Shown in pieces: positions 42,104 to 50,550 of a stretch of DNA of 59,457 bases. The translations under genes were made by a program, and so were the position numbers. Below the pieces are notes generated by a model. That model did not search any database. It saw nothing but the letters and a program-made list of their open reading frames with translations, and was not told where the DNA came from. How positions within the stretch are numbered: position 1 is the first letter of the stretch; every line of letters starts with the position of its first letter. This stretch comes from Sandaracinaceae bacterium (lineage in GTDB: Bacteria; Myxococcota_A; Polyangia; Polyangiales; Sandaracinaceae), in assembly GCA_019637095.1 (NCBI GenBank), contig JAHBWG010000060.1:1-59457 (forward strand), read 5' to 3'.

Positions 42104-44446
42104 ATGACCCGGTTCTCCCTCGTCCTCCTTCTCGTCGTGGCCGTCCTCATCGTGGTTGGCTGCGGCGATGCCGGCGCGCCGGTGCTCGACACCCACGACG
42201 CCGATGCCAGGTCGGAGGACGCCGGGGCCAGGGAGTGCAGCCCGACCGCCGAGCGGTGCGACGGGGTGACGGACGAGGACTGCGATGGCGTGGTCGACGA
42301 GGACTGCGACTGCGTCGATGGGCGCACCCGGGCCTGCGGGACCGACGTGGGCGCCTGTGTGGCCGGCGTCGAGACGTGCGCGGACGGCGCCTGGGGGCGC
42401 TGCACGGGTGCAGAGCTCGCGCGCGCCGAGACGTGCGACGGTCTCCTGGACGAGGACTGCGACGGCACCACCGACGAAGACTGCGCGTGCGCGGACGGAG
42501 CCGTCAGGAGCTGCGGTCTCGGGACGGGCAGCTGCGTCGCGGGCACCGAGACGTGCGCCGACGGGGCTTGGGGGGCGTGCAATGGCATGACCGGGCCCGC
42601 GGCCGAGCGCTGCGACGGAGTCGAGGACGAGGACTGCGACGGCGTCGTGGACGAGGGCTGCGCGTGCGCGGTCGGCGCGAGCCGCCCCTGCGGCTCGGAC
42701 GTCGGTCGATGCGCGCTCGGGGCCCAGTCGTGCGCGGCTGGGGTCTGGAGCGAGTGCGTCGGAGCGATCGCGCCGATCGCCGAGCGGTGCGACGGGGTCG
42801 AGGACGACGACTGCGACGGACGAGTGGACGAGGGGTGCGGGTGCACCGACGGCGCGAGCCGCAGCTGCGGTAGCGACGTCGGCGCGTGCGTGGCCGGAGC
42901 GCAGATCTGCGCAGCGGGCGCGTGGGGCACTTGCCTGGGCGCCATCGGTCCGCGGCCCGAGACGTGCGACGGGACCCTCGACGAGAACTGCAACGGCGTC
43001 GTCGACGACGGCTGCGCGTGCACCAATGGCGCGAGCCGCAGCTGCGGCAGCGACGTCGGCGAGTGCGTGGCCGGAGCGCAGACCTGCGCAGCCGGCGCGT
43101 GGGGGCTTTGCCTTGGCGCCATCGGTCCGCGACCCGAGACGTGCGACGGGACCCTCGACGAGGACTGCGACGGCGTCGTCGACGACGGCTGCGCGTGCAC
43201 CAACGGCGCGGCGTGCAGCGACGCGGACGCCTGTACGGTGAACGACGTCTGCGAGAGCGGCGTCTGCGTCGGAGAGCCGCGCGTCTGCGACACGCCGCCC
43301 TCGCCCACCTGCATCGGCTCGGCTCTGCGGACCTACGCCGCGGTCGGCGCCTGCGCGGGAGGCGCGTGCACTCACGCCCCGACCGACACGATCTGTCCCT
43401 TTGGTTGTGCCGGTGGAGCGTGCCGCGAGTGCAGCCCGAGCTGGGTCTTCAGTGACATCGCGCCTGGCGTCGTCAGCAACTCGCCCCGGTCTGTCGCAGT
43501 CGATGCGGCTGGACGTGCTCATGTGGTCTATGGCGCGGCGGGCTTCGTTCAATACGCGCGCCGAACCTCGACGGGGGCGTGGGTCAGCGAGCGTGTCGGT
43601 AGCGGAGAACGTCCCGAGATCGCGCGCTCAGCAGGAAGTCTCCACATCGCCTACGTCGAGCGGCTCGCTCCTGGGGGGTTCGGGCTCCGCCACCGATTCA
43701 CCATGGGTGACGGTGTCTGGCTCGGAGCCGATCTGTCCGCCGTGCCCGCGTCCACGGCGACCCCCATCGCCCTGGACGCGCTGGGTGGCGCTCACATCAG
43801 CTACGCGGTCCGGCCCACCGTCGGGTCCCGCTCCCTCAGCTACACCTTCCGACGTGCCGACGGGACCTATCCCGTCGAGCCCGTGGTCGACGGCCCCGTG
43901 GACGTCGGGCATACGAGCGCCATCGCGCTCGACTCGGCTGGAGGCGTCCACGTAGCCTATCTGCGGCCGTACGGCACCGTGTGGCACGCTCATCGCTCCG
44001 CGGGAGGCATCTGGTCGCGCGAGATCATCCAGGACTCGGTGGGCTCGGCCACGGACCCCAGCCCGTCGTTGGCGATCGACTCGTCCGACGGTCTCCACGT
44101 GACCTACTCCGACTCCGTCTCTGGCCAGCTGCGCCATGCCCGCCGCACCGCCGCTGGCACGTGGACCGTCTCGGACGTCGCGCGGGGGTGGCAGCAGGCC
44201 TCCGTCGCGGTCGATGCGATGGGAGGGGTGCACCTGATCGCAGTCGACGCGCTCGGCTCGGGCCTCGGCTACGCCCGCCGGCCGGCGGGCGCCGAAGCGT
44301 GGGAGACCGAGACGCTCCGAATGGCCGGCTTCGTCCTCGAGGGGCGCCCAGCGCTCGCTCTGGATGGAGCGGGCGGCGCGCACATCGTCTACTATCGCGG
44401 GGCCCCCGAGACCCTGCGCTACGGGTATCGAGCGGCCTGCCCTTGA
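42104..44446 (+). CDS. Lipoprotein with six MopE-type metal-binding repeats and beta-propeller-like C-terminus
   Basis: 780 aa from ATG at 42104, lipobox VVGC. Six copies of a CDGxxDExCDGxxDExC module (about residues 45-370) match the MopE putative metal-binding motif, spaced roughly 52-59 residues and each paired with an R-C-G-S-D-V-G / A-G-x-x-x-C-A-x-G-x-W sub-repeat. The last two units are nearly identical at DNA level with a 177-bp period. The C-terminal half has SVAVDAAGRAHVVYG-type blades repeated every about 50 residues. Likely a surface metal-binding or adhesive protein. Confidence 0.88.
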   Translation: MTRFSLVLLLVVAVLIVVGCGDAGAPVLDTHDADARSEDAGARECSPTAERCDGVTDEDCDGVVDEDCDCVDGRTRACGTDVGACVAGVETCADGAWGRCTGAELARAETCDGLLDEDCDGTTDEDCACADGAVRSCGLGTGSCVAGTETCADGAWGACNGMTGPAAERCDGVEDEDCDGVVDEGCACAVGASRPCGSDVGRCALGAQSCAAGVWSECVGAIAPIAERCDGVEDDDCDGRVDEGCGCTDGASRSCGSDVGACVAGAQICAAGAWGTCLGAIGPRPETCDGTLDENCNGVVDDGCACTNGASRSCGSDVGECVAGAQTCAAGAWGLCLGAIGPRPETCDGTLDEDCDGVVDDGCACTNGAACSDADACTVNDVCESGVCVGEPRVCDTPPSPTCIGSALRTYAAVGACAGGACTHAPTDTICPFGCAGGACRECSPSWVFSDIAPGVVSNSPRSVAVDAAGRAHVVYGAAGFVQYARRTSTGAWVSERVGSGERPEIARSAGSLHIAYVERLAPGGFGLRHRFTMGDGVWLGADLSAVPASTATPIALDALGGAHISYAVRPTVGSRSLSYTFRRADGTYPVEPVVDGPVDVGHTSAIALDSAGGVHVAYLRPYGTVWHAHRSAGGIWSREIIQDSVGSATDPSPSLAIDSSDGLHVTYSDSVSGQLRHARRTAAGTWTVSDVARGWQQASVAVDAMGGVHLIAVDALGSGLGYARRPAGAEAWETETLRMAGFVLEGRPALALDGAGGAHIVYYRGAPETLRYGYRAACP

Positions 44447-45006
44447 GGGCGCGAGTAGACCCCACGGCTCGTCGAGGAGCTCCTCGAGCAAGCTGGGCCA
44501 GCCAGTGCCCCGGCTCGACCACCCGCCGTTCACGTGCTCGATGGCCGCCTTCGTGGCTTCCAACGCCAGCAGCTCGGAGGCAGTCACCGGAAGATCGACG
44601 GTGCAGTACGCGTCGTCCTCCGCGGCGGCGACCTCGCCTCCTGCCGTCCGCAACGCGCTCGGTCGCCTCCGAGAGTGCGCGGTTCGAGCATCGACTCCCC
44701 CGAGAGCCAGGGATGAGCATCGCACTTACCAGAACGGACGTCGAGTCAACGAACACGGCAAGCGCGATCTCCCACGAGATCACTCACGACACCTCGGGAC
44801 GCGAGCCGTCCTACGGTGCGCTCATGCCGTGGAGCCAGCGGCGTGTCTCCGCCGCGATGCCTCTCCCCTCGGCGCACGTCCGTGGTGCACTGAGACGGCC
44901 GCGGCGGACGCGAGGCGGGCCCGTCGGGGGCGTGCGGGCCCGGGCGGAGGCGCGCAGAGGCGCCCGGCGCGCATCGCCACACCGCGCGCGACGATCGCGG
45001 GGGCGA
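44447..45006. other. 560-bp region with possible gene fragment
   Basis: No intact gene. On the minus strand, about 44450-44725, a stretch reads GGEVAAAEDDAYCTVDLPV and IEHVNGGWSSRGTGWPSLLEELLDEPW, more protein-like than typical shadow reading, but it has no ribosome site and runs on into the antisense of the MopE-repeat gene. Best read as a decayed remnant or chance; the rest (44726-45006) shows nothing. Confidence 0.3.
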
Positions 45007-46167
45007 TCACTCCGCGAGGAGGAGGCGGGCGAAGGACTCGAAGGCGAGGCCGAAGTCCTCGCGGCAAACGCTGCCGAGGCCGACGCGAGCGCCGCCATGA
45101 TCGAGGCGGTGCGCGAGCTCGAGGATCCGCGTCGGCGCGAAGGCGACGCCGCGACCCGGGACGTTGCACGAGGGGATGTCGCGCGTCGGCTGGAGAGGAT
45201 CGGGCGTGGGGACGAGGCGCGGGTCGCGCTCGCCGGGATCCCCGACGTAGAGCTCCCAAGAAGGGTGGCGCTCGCCCGGCGGCGGCTGGAGGTCCGCTGG
45301 GATGCCGGCGATCGGGAAGAACGCGACGAACGATGGGTGCGACCGGAGCTCGAGCAGCCCGTGCCGGTACCGCGCGATCGGGTGAAGCGCCTCGTCGATG
45401 TCGCAGCGCCGACCCAGGTCGATGCGCGCGTACGTCTCGCTGTCCGGTCGGTAGATCTCGGGGTCGCTCGCCGAGCAGTCGTCCTCGTCCGTCATCAAGA
45501 GCACCGCGAGGAGAGATCCCGCTCGTACGAAACCGTCGTTGACTCCGTCGGCGTGGCCGGGGGTGTCGCGGTAGAACATCGGCGGAACGTAGTCGGGCGC
45601 AGTCCAGGCGGTGGGCGCGGACGGACTGATGGCCTTGAGCAGGCCCTCGAGAGGCTGCTCGAACCCGCAGCCGCCGGTCCCGACGCGGGCCACGCAGCGG
45701 GCGCTCGCGGCCACCTCCTCGAGATCCAGGCCCGGCTCCCAGCGCAGGAAGCGCGGGTAGCTCGCCATGCATCCCGACATCGCGATGGCCCCGCGGTCCC
45801 GGAGGGCTCCGTCGTCCCCGAAGTCGGCCTCCGCGCAGCCCGGGACGGTGTGCCCACCGACCCCCATGTCCGAGGTCACGACGCCGATCTGGATCGTCTC
45901 GAAGCCGCGTCCCTCGGGCACGCCGTCGCCATCGGCGTCTCCCGACGCCAGCGCGGCGAGGAGCGCCGGCAGGGCCTGGACGAACGACCACTGCTCCTCA
46001 CCGACGGACGACGACCCGTCCACCGCGAGCAGAAGATCCAGGTCGGTGGGCCGCGGCGTCGGCGCGGCGTCCTCGGGCACTGCTGCGTCCTCGCCGCCGT
46101 GGGCCTCCGCGCAGCCGCTCGCCAGCGCGACGAGGATGACGAGGAAGGGAGAGGACCTCACACGCAT
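45007..46167 (-). CDS. VWA-type lipoprotein
   Basis: 386 aa from ATG at 46167; the frame is open far upstream but that part covers repeats and TA remnants. Lipobox ALASGC, Glu/Asp/Pro spacer, then DLDLLLAVDGSSSVGEEQ with the MIDAS DxSxS (about residues 43-60), IQIGVVTSDMG and LLAVLLMTDEDDCSA, which give a von Willebrand factor A fold. Extra Cys residues suggest disulfides. Members of this Myxococcota family are surface proteins of unknown ligand. Confidence 0.8.
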   Translation of the reverse strand: MRVRSSPFLVILVALASGCAEAHGGEDAAVPEDAAPTPRPTDLDLLLAVDGSSSVGEEQWSFVQALPALLAALASGDADGDGVPEGRGFETIQIGVVTSDMGVGGHTVPGCAEADFGDDGALRDRGAIAMSGCMASYPRFLRWEPGLDLEEVAASARCVARVGTGGCGFEQPLEGLLKAISPSAPTAWTAPDYVPPMFYRDTPGHADGVNDGFVRAGSLLAVLLMTDEDDCSASDPEIYRPDSETYARIDLGRRCDIDEALHPIARYRHGLLELRSHPSFVAFFPIAGIPADLQPPPGERHPSWELYVGDPGERDPRLVPTPDPLQPTRDIPSCNVPGRGVAFAPTRILELAHRLDHGGARVGLGSVCREDFGLAFESFARLLLAE

Positions 46168-46301
46168 GCGGCGACGCAACTCGTGTTCCGGCGACCACGC
46201 GGGGGAGCTCGAGGCGAAGGCGAGCCAACGATGGTGGCACGTGCGCCTACGCCGCACACCTCCGACGGGTCTGAGCCGGCGTCCGCCGCGGCTGCGCGCC
46301 C

Positions 46302-46531
46302 TGGAGGTCGCCCTGGCCTCGGTTCGCGCGGGAGGTGGCGTGTCCCGCGCGGAAGCTCGAGAGCGCGTGGACGCGGGCCTCCACCGGTGAGGGTCAGCTT
46401 CGCGCCCAGGCGCGGGAGGATCTCGTTGCGACGATCGAGTACATCGCCCGCGACAACCCCGTCGCCGCGGCCAGCTTGGGGGACCGCGTGTTCGAGATGC
46501 TCGATCGCCTCGCCGAAGGGGGCCTCGATGG
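46302..46531 (+). pseudogene. Truncated toxin-antitoxin copy (antitoxin 3' end + ParE 5' end)
   Basis: 46302-46390 matches the last ~28 codons of the intact antitoxin at 46780-46995; 46387-46531 matches the first ~46 codons of the adjacent ParE-like toxin, with the same GTGA overlap. A one-base deletion near 46405 (CCCAGG against CCGCAGG) breaks the toxin frame, and the gene is cut at GCCTCGATGG where the 46533-46680 repeat begins. The 5' half of the antitoxin is missing. Confidence 0.8.
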
Positions 46532-46532
46532 C

Positions 46533-46680
46533 TGCGGGGTGGTGCAATCGGACGGCCGCGGCGGACGTGGAGCGGCCCGGCGTGGCGTGCGGGCCTGGGC
46601 GAAGGTGGGCGAGGGCCGCCCGAACTCGTGCGCCTGTAGGTTCGCAATCGATGTTGTCCACGACCCTGGGACGGATCGCT
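46533..46680. repeat. Dispersed ~150-bp repeat, copy R1
   Basis: Opens TGCGGGGTGGTGCAATCGGA and ends TCCACGACCCTGGGACGGAT-CGCT, the shared ends of the family (others at 48352-48570, 49481-49699, 50152-50370, 50371-50507, 50551-50627, 55496-55533). Most copies carry a 6-bp-stem hairpin CGCCCG-GACT-CGGGCG near the middle; R1 is the most diverged there. Directly abuts a truncated parE. Confidence 0.85.
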
Positions 46681-46779
46681 ACGCTCGCCGATCGCTACGC
46701 TCGCCGGGAGGGATCGCTCCGGGCTCGCGCGGAGCATGAGGCTCTCGTGGATCGTCGTCGCGGCGGCTATGCTTCGAGC

Positions 46780-46995
46780 ATGAGCACCGTGGTCAACTGG
46801 AACGGCGTCGAGCTCCCGGACGAGCTGCGCGGCGTCCCGAAGGGCCGATATCTGCTCGTCCCCGTGGACGATGTACCGGCGCTGACGTCCGAGCAGGAAG
46901 CTGGCCTAGAGGTCGCCCTGGCCTCGGTTCGCGGGGGAGGTGGCGTGTCCCGCGCGGAAGCTCGCGAGCGCGTGGACGCGGCCCTCCGCCGGTGA
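46780..46995 (+). CDS. Antitoxin of a ParE-type toxin-antitoxin pair
   Basis: 71 aa. STVVNWNGVELPDELRGVPKGRYLLVPVDD then an acidic-to-basic helix SVRGGGGVSRAEARERVDAALRR. Small size, and GTGA overlap with a downstream RelE/ParE-fold gene, mark it as the antitoxin; the family is not one I can name. With its toxin frameshifted, it may now be an orphan, though it could still neutralise related toxins. Confidence 0.72.
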   Translation: MSTVVNWNGVELPDELRGVPKGRYLLVPVDDVPALTSEQEAGLEVALASVRGGGGVSRAEARERVDAALRR

Positions 46996-47284
46996 GGGTC
47001 AGTTTCGCGCCGCAGGCGCTCGAGGATCTCGTTGCGACGATCGAGTACATCGCCCGCGACAACCCCGTCGCCGCGGCCAGCTTGGGGGACCGCGTGTTCG
47101 AGATGGTCGATCGCCTCGCGGAAGGGGGCCTCGATGCCTCGATGGGCCGGAGCATGTTCTCCGCTCGGGAGAGCGGGTACGGAGTTGGCCGGTCCCACCA
47201 TTGAGAATCTACTACCAGCGGGAATCGGACCACTTCGCTGTCCTCCGCATCTACCATCAGGCGCGTCCACCGATCGCCCGGTAA
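46992..47284 (+). pseudogene. ParE/RelE-family toxin inactivated by an 8-bp duplication
   Basis: GTG start overlaps the antitoxin stop. VRVSFAPQALEDLVATIEYIARDNPVAAASLGDRVFEMVDRLAEGG is the ParE N-terminal half. GCCTCGAT is duplicated at 47128-47135 and 47136-47143; removing one copy restores a continuous frame through LRIYYQRESDHFAVLRIYHQARPPIAR, the expected ParE C-terminus, to TAA at 47282-47284. As it stands, translation ends early at 47204 in a wrong frame. The duplication point matches the truncation point of the neighbouring copy. Confidence 0.85.
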
Positions 47285-47433
47285 TCGGCTCATCGCGGAC
47301 CCGCCGGGCTGGCGCGCGCCTGCAGATCGGCGGCGATCGCCGCGCCGCTTGCGCCGCTTGCGCCGCTCACGGCGCGCAAGTGCGCGAGATCACTCGAGCC
47401 GATCTCCGGCACGGGCGTTGATGGAATGGCGGC

Positions 47434-48351
47434 GTGCCTCGACCGCGACGCCTCCCTCCGCCTCGGCGCACGTTCCACGTGTGCCGCCGGGTGCAGGCTC
47501 GCCGCTTCATGCTGCGGCCCGACGAGACGCTCACCGCGCTCGTCATCTGGATGCTCGCCGTGTGCGCCGACGCGTTCGGTGTCGAGGTCCACGCGGTTTG
47601 CGTGATGTCATCGCACTACCACCTGGTGTGCACGGTCGAGGGCGACGTCATCAGCCGCTTCCTCGAGCACTTGAACGGGTCGCTCGCCAAGGCCGTCAAC
47701 GTGTTGCGGCGCGCGCCGCGGGGCATCCTGTGGGAGCCGGGGACGCTGGGGATCACCGAGCTGAAGACAGCAGACGCGGTCGTCGAAGCGATCGCCTACA
47801 CCATCAGCAACCCCGTCGCCGCGGGGCTCGCGTGGGCGCCGGGCGAGTGGCCCGGACTGAATGTCTTGGCGAACGAGATCGGTCGGCGCGTGCTCCGCGG
47901 CGTGCGCCCTGGCTTCTACTTCCGCGAGCTCTTCTGGCCCGACGAGGTCACGCTCCCGCTCACCATACCGGCGGTGCTCGTCGAGGCGTACGGCGAGGAC
48001 GGCGCCCGCGAGCGCATCGAGCTCGAGGTGACGAGGTTCGTGCGCGACGCGCGCGCCGAGATCCGCCGCAAGGGCTGGTGCGTGCTCGGCGCCGTCGCCG
48101 CCCGCAACGTCTCCCCGTTCCGACGCGCCAAGAGCTGGGAGACCTTCGGCACGCTGAAGCCCAGCTTCGCGACCGGCCGCGGGCACATCGACGAGCGCGA
48201 GGAGGCCATCGAGGAGCTGCGCCTCTTTCGCGCGGAGTACCGCGCCGCCTGGGCCCGCTACCGCGTCGGCGAGCGCGACGTCCTCTTCCCGTACGGCACG
48301 CTCATGATGCGACTGCGCCACCGCGTCGAGGTCGCGCCGGCGCCCTCGTAG
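47434..48351 (+). CDS. HUH (Y1) transposase, RAYT-like, copy 1
   Basis: 305 aa from a GTG start. TFHVCRRVQARRFMLRPDE, then VCVMSSHYHLVCTVEGD with the HUH-type metal-binding His pair (H61, H63), and IAYTISNPVAAGL carrying the catalytic Tyr122: the Y1_Tnp (IS200/REP-associated) fold. The C-terminal about 150 residues are a basic extension typical of single-domain REP-associated transposases rather than IS605 TnpA. A ~150-bp repeat family is interspersed with its copies, as expected if this enzyme mobilises it. Intact reading frame. Confidence 0.88.
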   Translation: MPRPRRLPPPRRTFHVCRRVQARRFMLRPDETLTALVIWMLAVCADAFGVEVHAVCVMSSHYHLVCTVEGDVISRFLEHLNGSLAKAVNVLRRAPRGILWEPGTLGITELKTADAVVEAIAYTISNPVAAGLAWAPGEWPGLNVLANEIGRRVLRGVRPGFYFRELFWPDEVTLPLTIPAVLVEAYGEDGARERIELEVTRFVRDARAEIRRKGWCVLGAVAARNVSPFRRAKSWETFGTLKPSFATGRGHIDEREEAIEELRLFRAEYRAAWARYRVGERDVLFPYGTLMMRLRHRVEVAPAPS

Positions 48352-48570
48352 GACGGCGCGGTGCGGGCTCGACTCGGCCTGGGACCGTGAGGCTCCCGGG
48401 CCGCGGTGCGTCCGTCGCGTGCGGGGTGGTTCAATCGGACGGCCGCGGCGGACGTGGAGCGGGCCCGTCGAGGGCGTGCCGGCCTGGGTGGAGGCGCGCG
48501 ACGGCCGCCCGGACTCGGGCGCCTGTAGGTTCCGCAATCTATGTTGTCCACGACCCTGGGACGGATCGCT
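48352..48570. repeat. Repeat copy R2 (transposase 3' flank plus ~150-bp element)
   Basis: Directly follows transposase copy 1. The first 65 bases are a flank shared with R3 and R4 (GGCTCGACTCGGCCTGGGAC...), followed by the element core from 48419 to 48570, ending at the exact point where transposase copy 2 homology begins. Confidence 0.88.
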
Positions 48571-49480
48571 GCCGCGACGCCTCCCTCCGCCTCGGCGCAC
48601 GTTCCACGTGTGCCGCCGGGTGCAGGCTCGCCGCTTCATGCTGCGGCCCGACGAGGCGCTCACCGCGCTGTTCATCTGGATGCTCGCGGTGTGCGCCGAC
48701 GCGTTCGGTGTCGAGGTCCACGCGGTTTGCGTCATGTCATCGCACTACCACCTCGTGTGCACGGTCGAGGGCGACGTCATCAGCCGCTTCCTCGAGCACT
48801 TGAACGGGTCGCTCGCCAAGGCGGTCAACGTCTTGCGGCGCGCGCCGCGCGGCATCCTCTGGGAGCCCGGGACGCTGGGGATCACCGAGCTGAAGACGCC
48901 AGCTGCGGTCGTCGAAGCGATCGCCTACACCATCAGCAACCCCTCGGCCGCGGGGCTCGTGTGGGCGCCGGGCGAGTGGCCCGGGCTGAATGTCTTGGCG
49001 AACGAGATCGGTCGGCGCGTGCTCCGCGGCGTGCGCCCTGGCTTCTACTTCCGCGAGCTCTTCTGGCCCGACGAGGTCACGCTGCCGGTCACCATGCCGG
49101 CGGTGCTCGTCGAGGCGTACGGCGAGGACGGCGCCCGCGAGCGCATCGAGCTCGAGGTGACGCGGCTCGTGCGCGACGCGCGCGCCGAGATCCGCCGCAA
49201 GGGCTGGTGCGTGCTCGGCGCCGTCGCCGCCCGCAACGTCTCCCCGTTCCGGCGCGCCAAGAGCTGGGAGACCTTCGGCACGCTGAAGCCCAGCTTCGCG
49301 ACCGGCCGCGGCCAGGTCGAGGAGCGCGAGGAGGCCATCGAGGAGCTGCGCCTCTTTCACGCCGAGTACCGCGCCGCGTGGACCCGCTACCGCGTCGGTG
49401 AGCGCGACGTCCTCTTCCCGTACGGCACGCTCATGATGCGGCTGCGCCACCGCGTCGAGGTCGCGCCGGCGCCCTCGTAG
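48419..49480 (+). CDS. HUH (Y1) transposase, RAYT-like, copy 2 (5' end replaced by repeat)
   Basis: Near-identical to copy 1 from 48572 onward (HYH and YTISNP motifs kept). Its native start codon is missing: the homologous sequence is joined directly to the end of repeat R2, and the frame opens at a GTG (48419) inside the repeat, adding about 51 residues encoded by it. Either this fused product is made, a non-standard start (CTG in GGATCGCTGCCGCGA) is used, or the gene is silent. Tandem period to copy 1 is 1129 bp. Confidence 0.75.
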   Translation: MRGGSIGRPRRTWSGPVEGVPAWVEARDGRPDSGACRFRNLCCPRPWDGSLPRRLPPPRRTFHVCRRVQARRFMLRPDEALTALFIWMLAVCADAFGVEVHAVCVMSSHYHLVCTVEGDVISRFLEHLNGSLAKAVNVLRRAPRGILWEPGTLGITELKTPAAVVEAIAYTISNPSAAGLVWAPGEWPGLNVLANEIGRRVLRGVRPGFYFRELFWPDEVTLPVTMPAVLVEAYGEDGARERIELEVTRLVRDARAEIRRKGWCVLGAVAARNVSPFRRAKSWETFGTLKPSFATGRGQVEEREEAIEELRLFHAEYRAAWTRYRVGERDVLFPYGTLMMRLRHRVEVAPAPS

Positions 49481-49699
49481 CGCGGCGCGGTGCGGGCTCG
49501 ACTCGGCCTGGGACCGTGAGGCTCCCGGGCCGCGGTCCGTCCGTCGCGCTCGGGGTGGTGCAATCGGACGGCCGCGGTGGACGTGGAGCGGGCCCGTCGG
49601 GGGCGTGCGGGCCTGGGTGGAGGCGCGCGAAAGCCGCCCGGACTCGGGCGCCTGTAGGTTCCGCAATCTATGTTGTCCACGACCCTGGGTCGGATCGCC
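49481..49699. repeat. Repeat copy R3
   Basis: Same 3' flank plus core as R2, following transposase copy 2. The core ends CCTGGGTCGGATCGCC with one substitution and then abuts an IS21-type relic. Confidence 0.86.
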
Positions 49700-49760
49700 G
49701 GCCCAGCGCCCAGCGCAGCCGCAGGATCTCCTTGGTCTTGCTCATCGACAGTCGCTCCAT
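49700..49760 (-). pseudogene. 5' fragment of an IS21-type istA
   Basis: From ATG at 49760 the minus strand reads MERLSMSKTKEILRLRWALG, the conserved opening of IS21-family IstA transposases, and is then cut off at repeat R3. It belongs to a different IS21 lineage from the intact IstA at 52271-53686, whose opening differs. Confidence 0.65.
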
Positions 49761-49820
49761 CTCTCGGCCTCCGGCGGCCGAGATGATCCAAAGGGCGACC
49801 TACGTCATCGTCTCGCTCGT

Positions 49821-50000
49821 GATCCCGGCGGGCGCGTTCACGGCCCGCCGATCCCGGTGTTCACGTCCCGGCGATCTCCGCGTTCACGACGCCGATCCCG
49901 GCGTTCACGTCCGGGCGATCCCGGTGTTCACGACGGCGATCCCAGCGTTCACGTCCGGGCGGTCCGGGTGTTCACCTCGCGGCGATCTCGGCGTTCACGT
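49821..50000. repeat. Eight degenerate 21-23-bp tandem repeats, IS21 end relic
   Basis: Units start at 49821, 49850, 49873, 49894, 49917, 49938, 49961 and 49984, consensus GATCCCGGYGTTCACGTCC plus GGGC, with alternating 21- and 23-bp spacing. They lie 60-240 bases upstream of the istA fragment, where IS21-family elements carry multiple terminal repeats bound by IstA. Read with the fragment at 49700-49760 as a left-end remnant. Confidence 0.75.
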
Positions 50001-50016
50001 GGGTCCGAGATCCGCA

Positions 50017-50151
50017 CTGCGCCTCTTTCGCGCCGAGTACCGCGCCGCGTGGACCCGCTACCGCGTCGGCGAGCGCGACGTCCTCTTCCCGTACGGCACG
50101 CTCATGATGCGCCTGCGCCACCGCGTCGAGGTCGCGCCGGCGCCTTCGTAG
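50017..50151 (+). pseudogene. 3' fragment of a third HUH transposase copy
   Basis: Encodes only the last ~44 codons (LRLFRAEYRAAWTRYRVGER ... VEVAPAPS) of the transposase, same frame and stop as the two longer copies. Homology begins abruptly at 50017 next to the IS21 relic, indicating replacement of the 5' part. Confidence 0.88.
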
Positions 50152-50370
50152 GACGCCGCGGTGTGGGCTCGACTCGGCCTGGGACCGTGAGGCTCCCGGG
50201 CCGCGATGCGTCCGTCGGGTGCGGGGTGGTGCAATCGGACGGCCGCGGCGGACGTGGAGCGGGCCCGTCGAGGGCGAGCCGGCCTGGGTGGAGGCGCGCG
50301 ACGGTCGCCCGGACTCGGATGCCTGTAGGTTCCGCAATCTATGTTGTCCACGACCCTGGGACGGATCGCT
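50152..50370. repeat. Repeat copy R4
   Basis: Third flank-plus-core unit, following the transposase 3' fragment. Core start GTGCGGGGTGGTGCAATCGG, end GACCCTGGGACGGATCGCT. Confidence 0.87.
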
Positions 50371-50507
50371 ATCGGACGGCCGCGGCGGACGTGGAGCGGG
50401 CCCGTCGAGGGCGTGCCGGCCTGGGTGTAAGTGCGCGAAGACCGCCCGGCCTCGGGCTCCTCTAGGTGACGCAATCTATCTTGTCCACGACCCTGGGACG
50501 GATCGCT
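50371..50507. repeat. Repeat copy R5
   Basis: Core only, joined head-to-tail to R4 without flank. More diverged (GTAAGTGCGCGAAGACC; TCTAGGTGACGCAATCTATC). Confidence 0.82.
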
Positions 50508-50550
50508 CGACAATCAGCCTGGGACGGAGCGCAGGGTGGTTGGACGGATC

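Noticed and set aside
41953-43552. Minus-strand frames with repeated Pro/Ser text
   Set aside because: The repeats mirror the MopE modules on the other strand; no signal peptide or ribosome site.
43628-44725. 365-residue minus-strand gene
   Set aside because: The first ~90 residues look protein-like, but the rest is antisense to the MopE-repeat gene; kept only as a possible remnant in the 44447-45006 entry.
49821-50000. Possible CRISPR array
   Set aside because: Units are contiguous 21-23-bp degenerate repeats without unique spacers and lie next to an istA fragment, so an IS21 end is the better reading. No array was found near the cas genes within the window.
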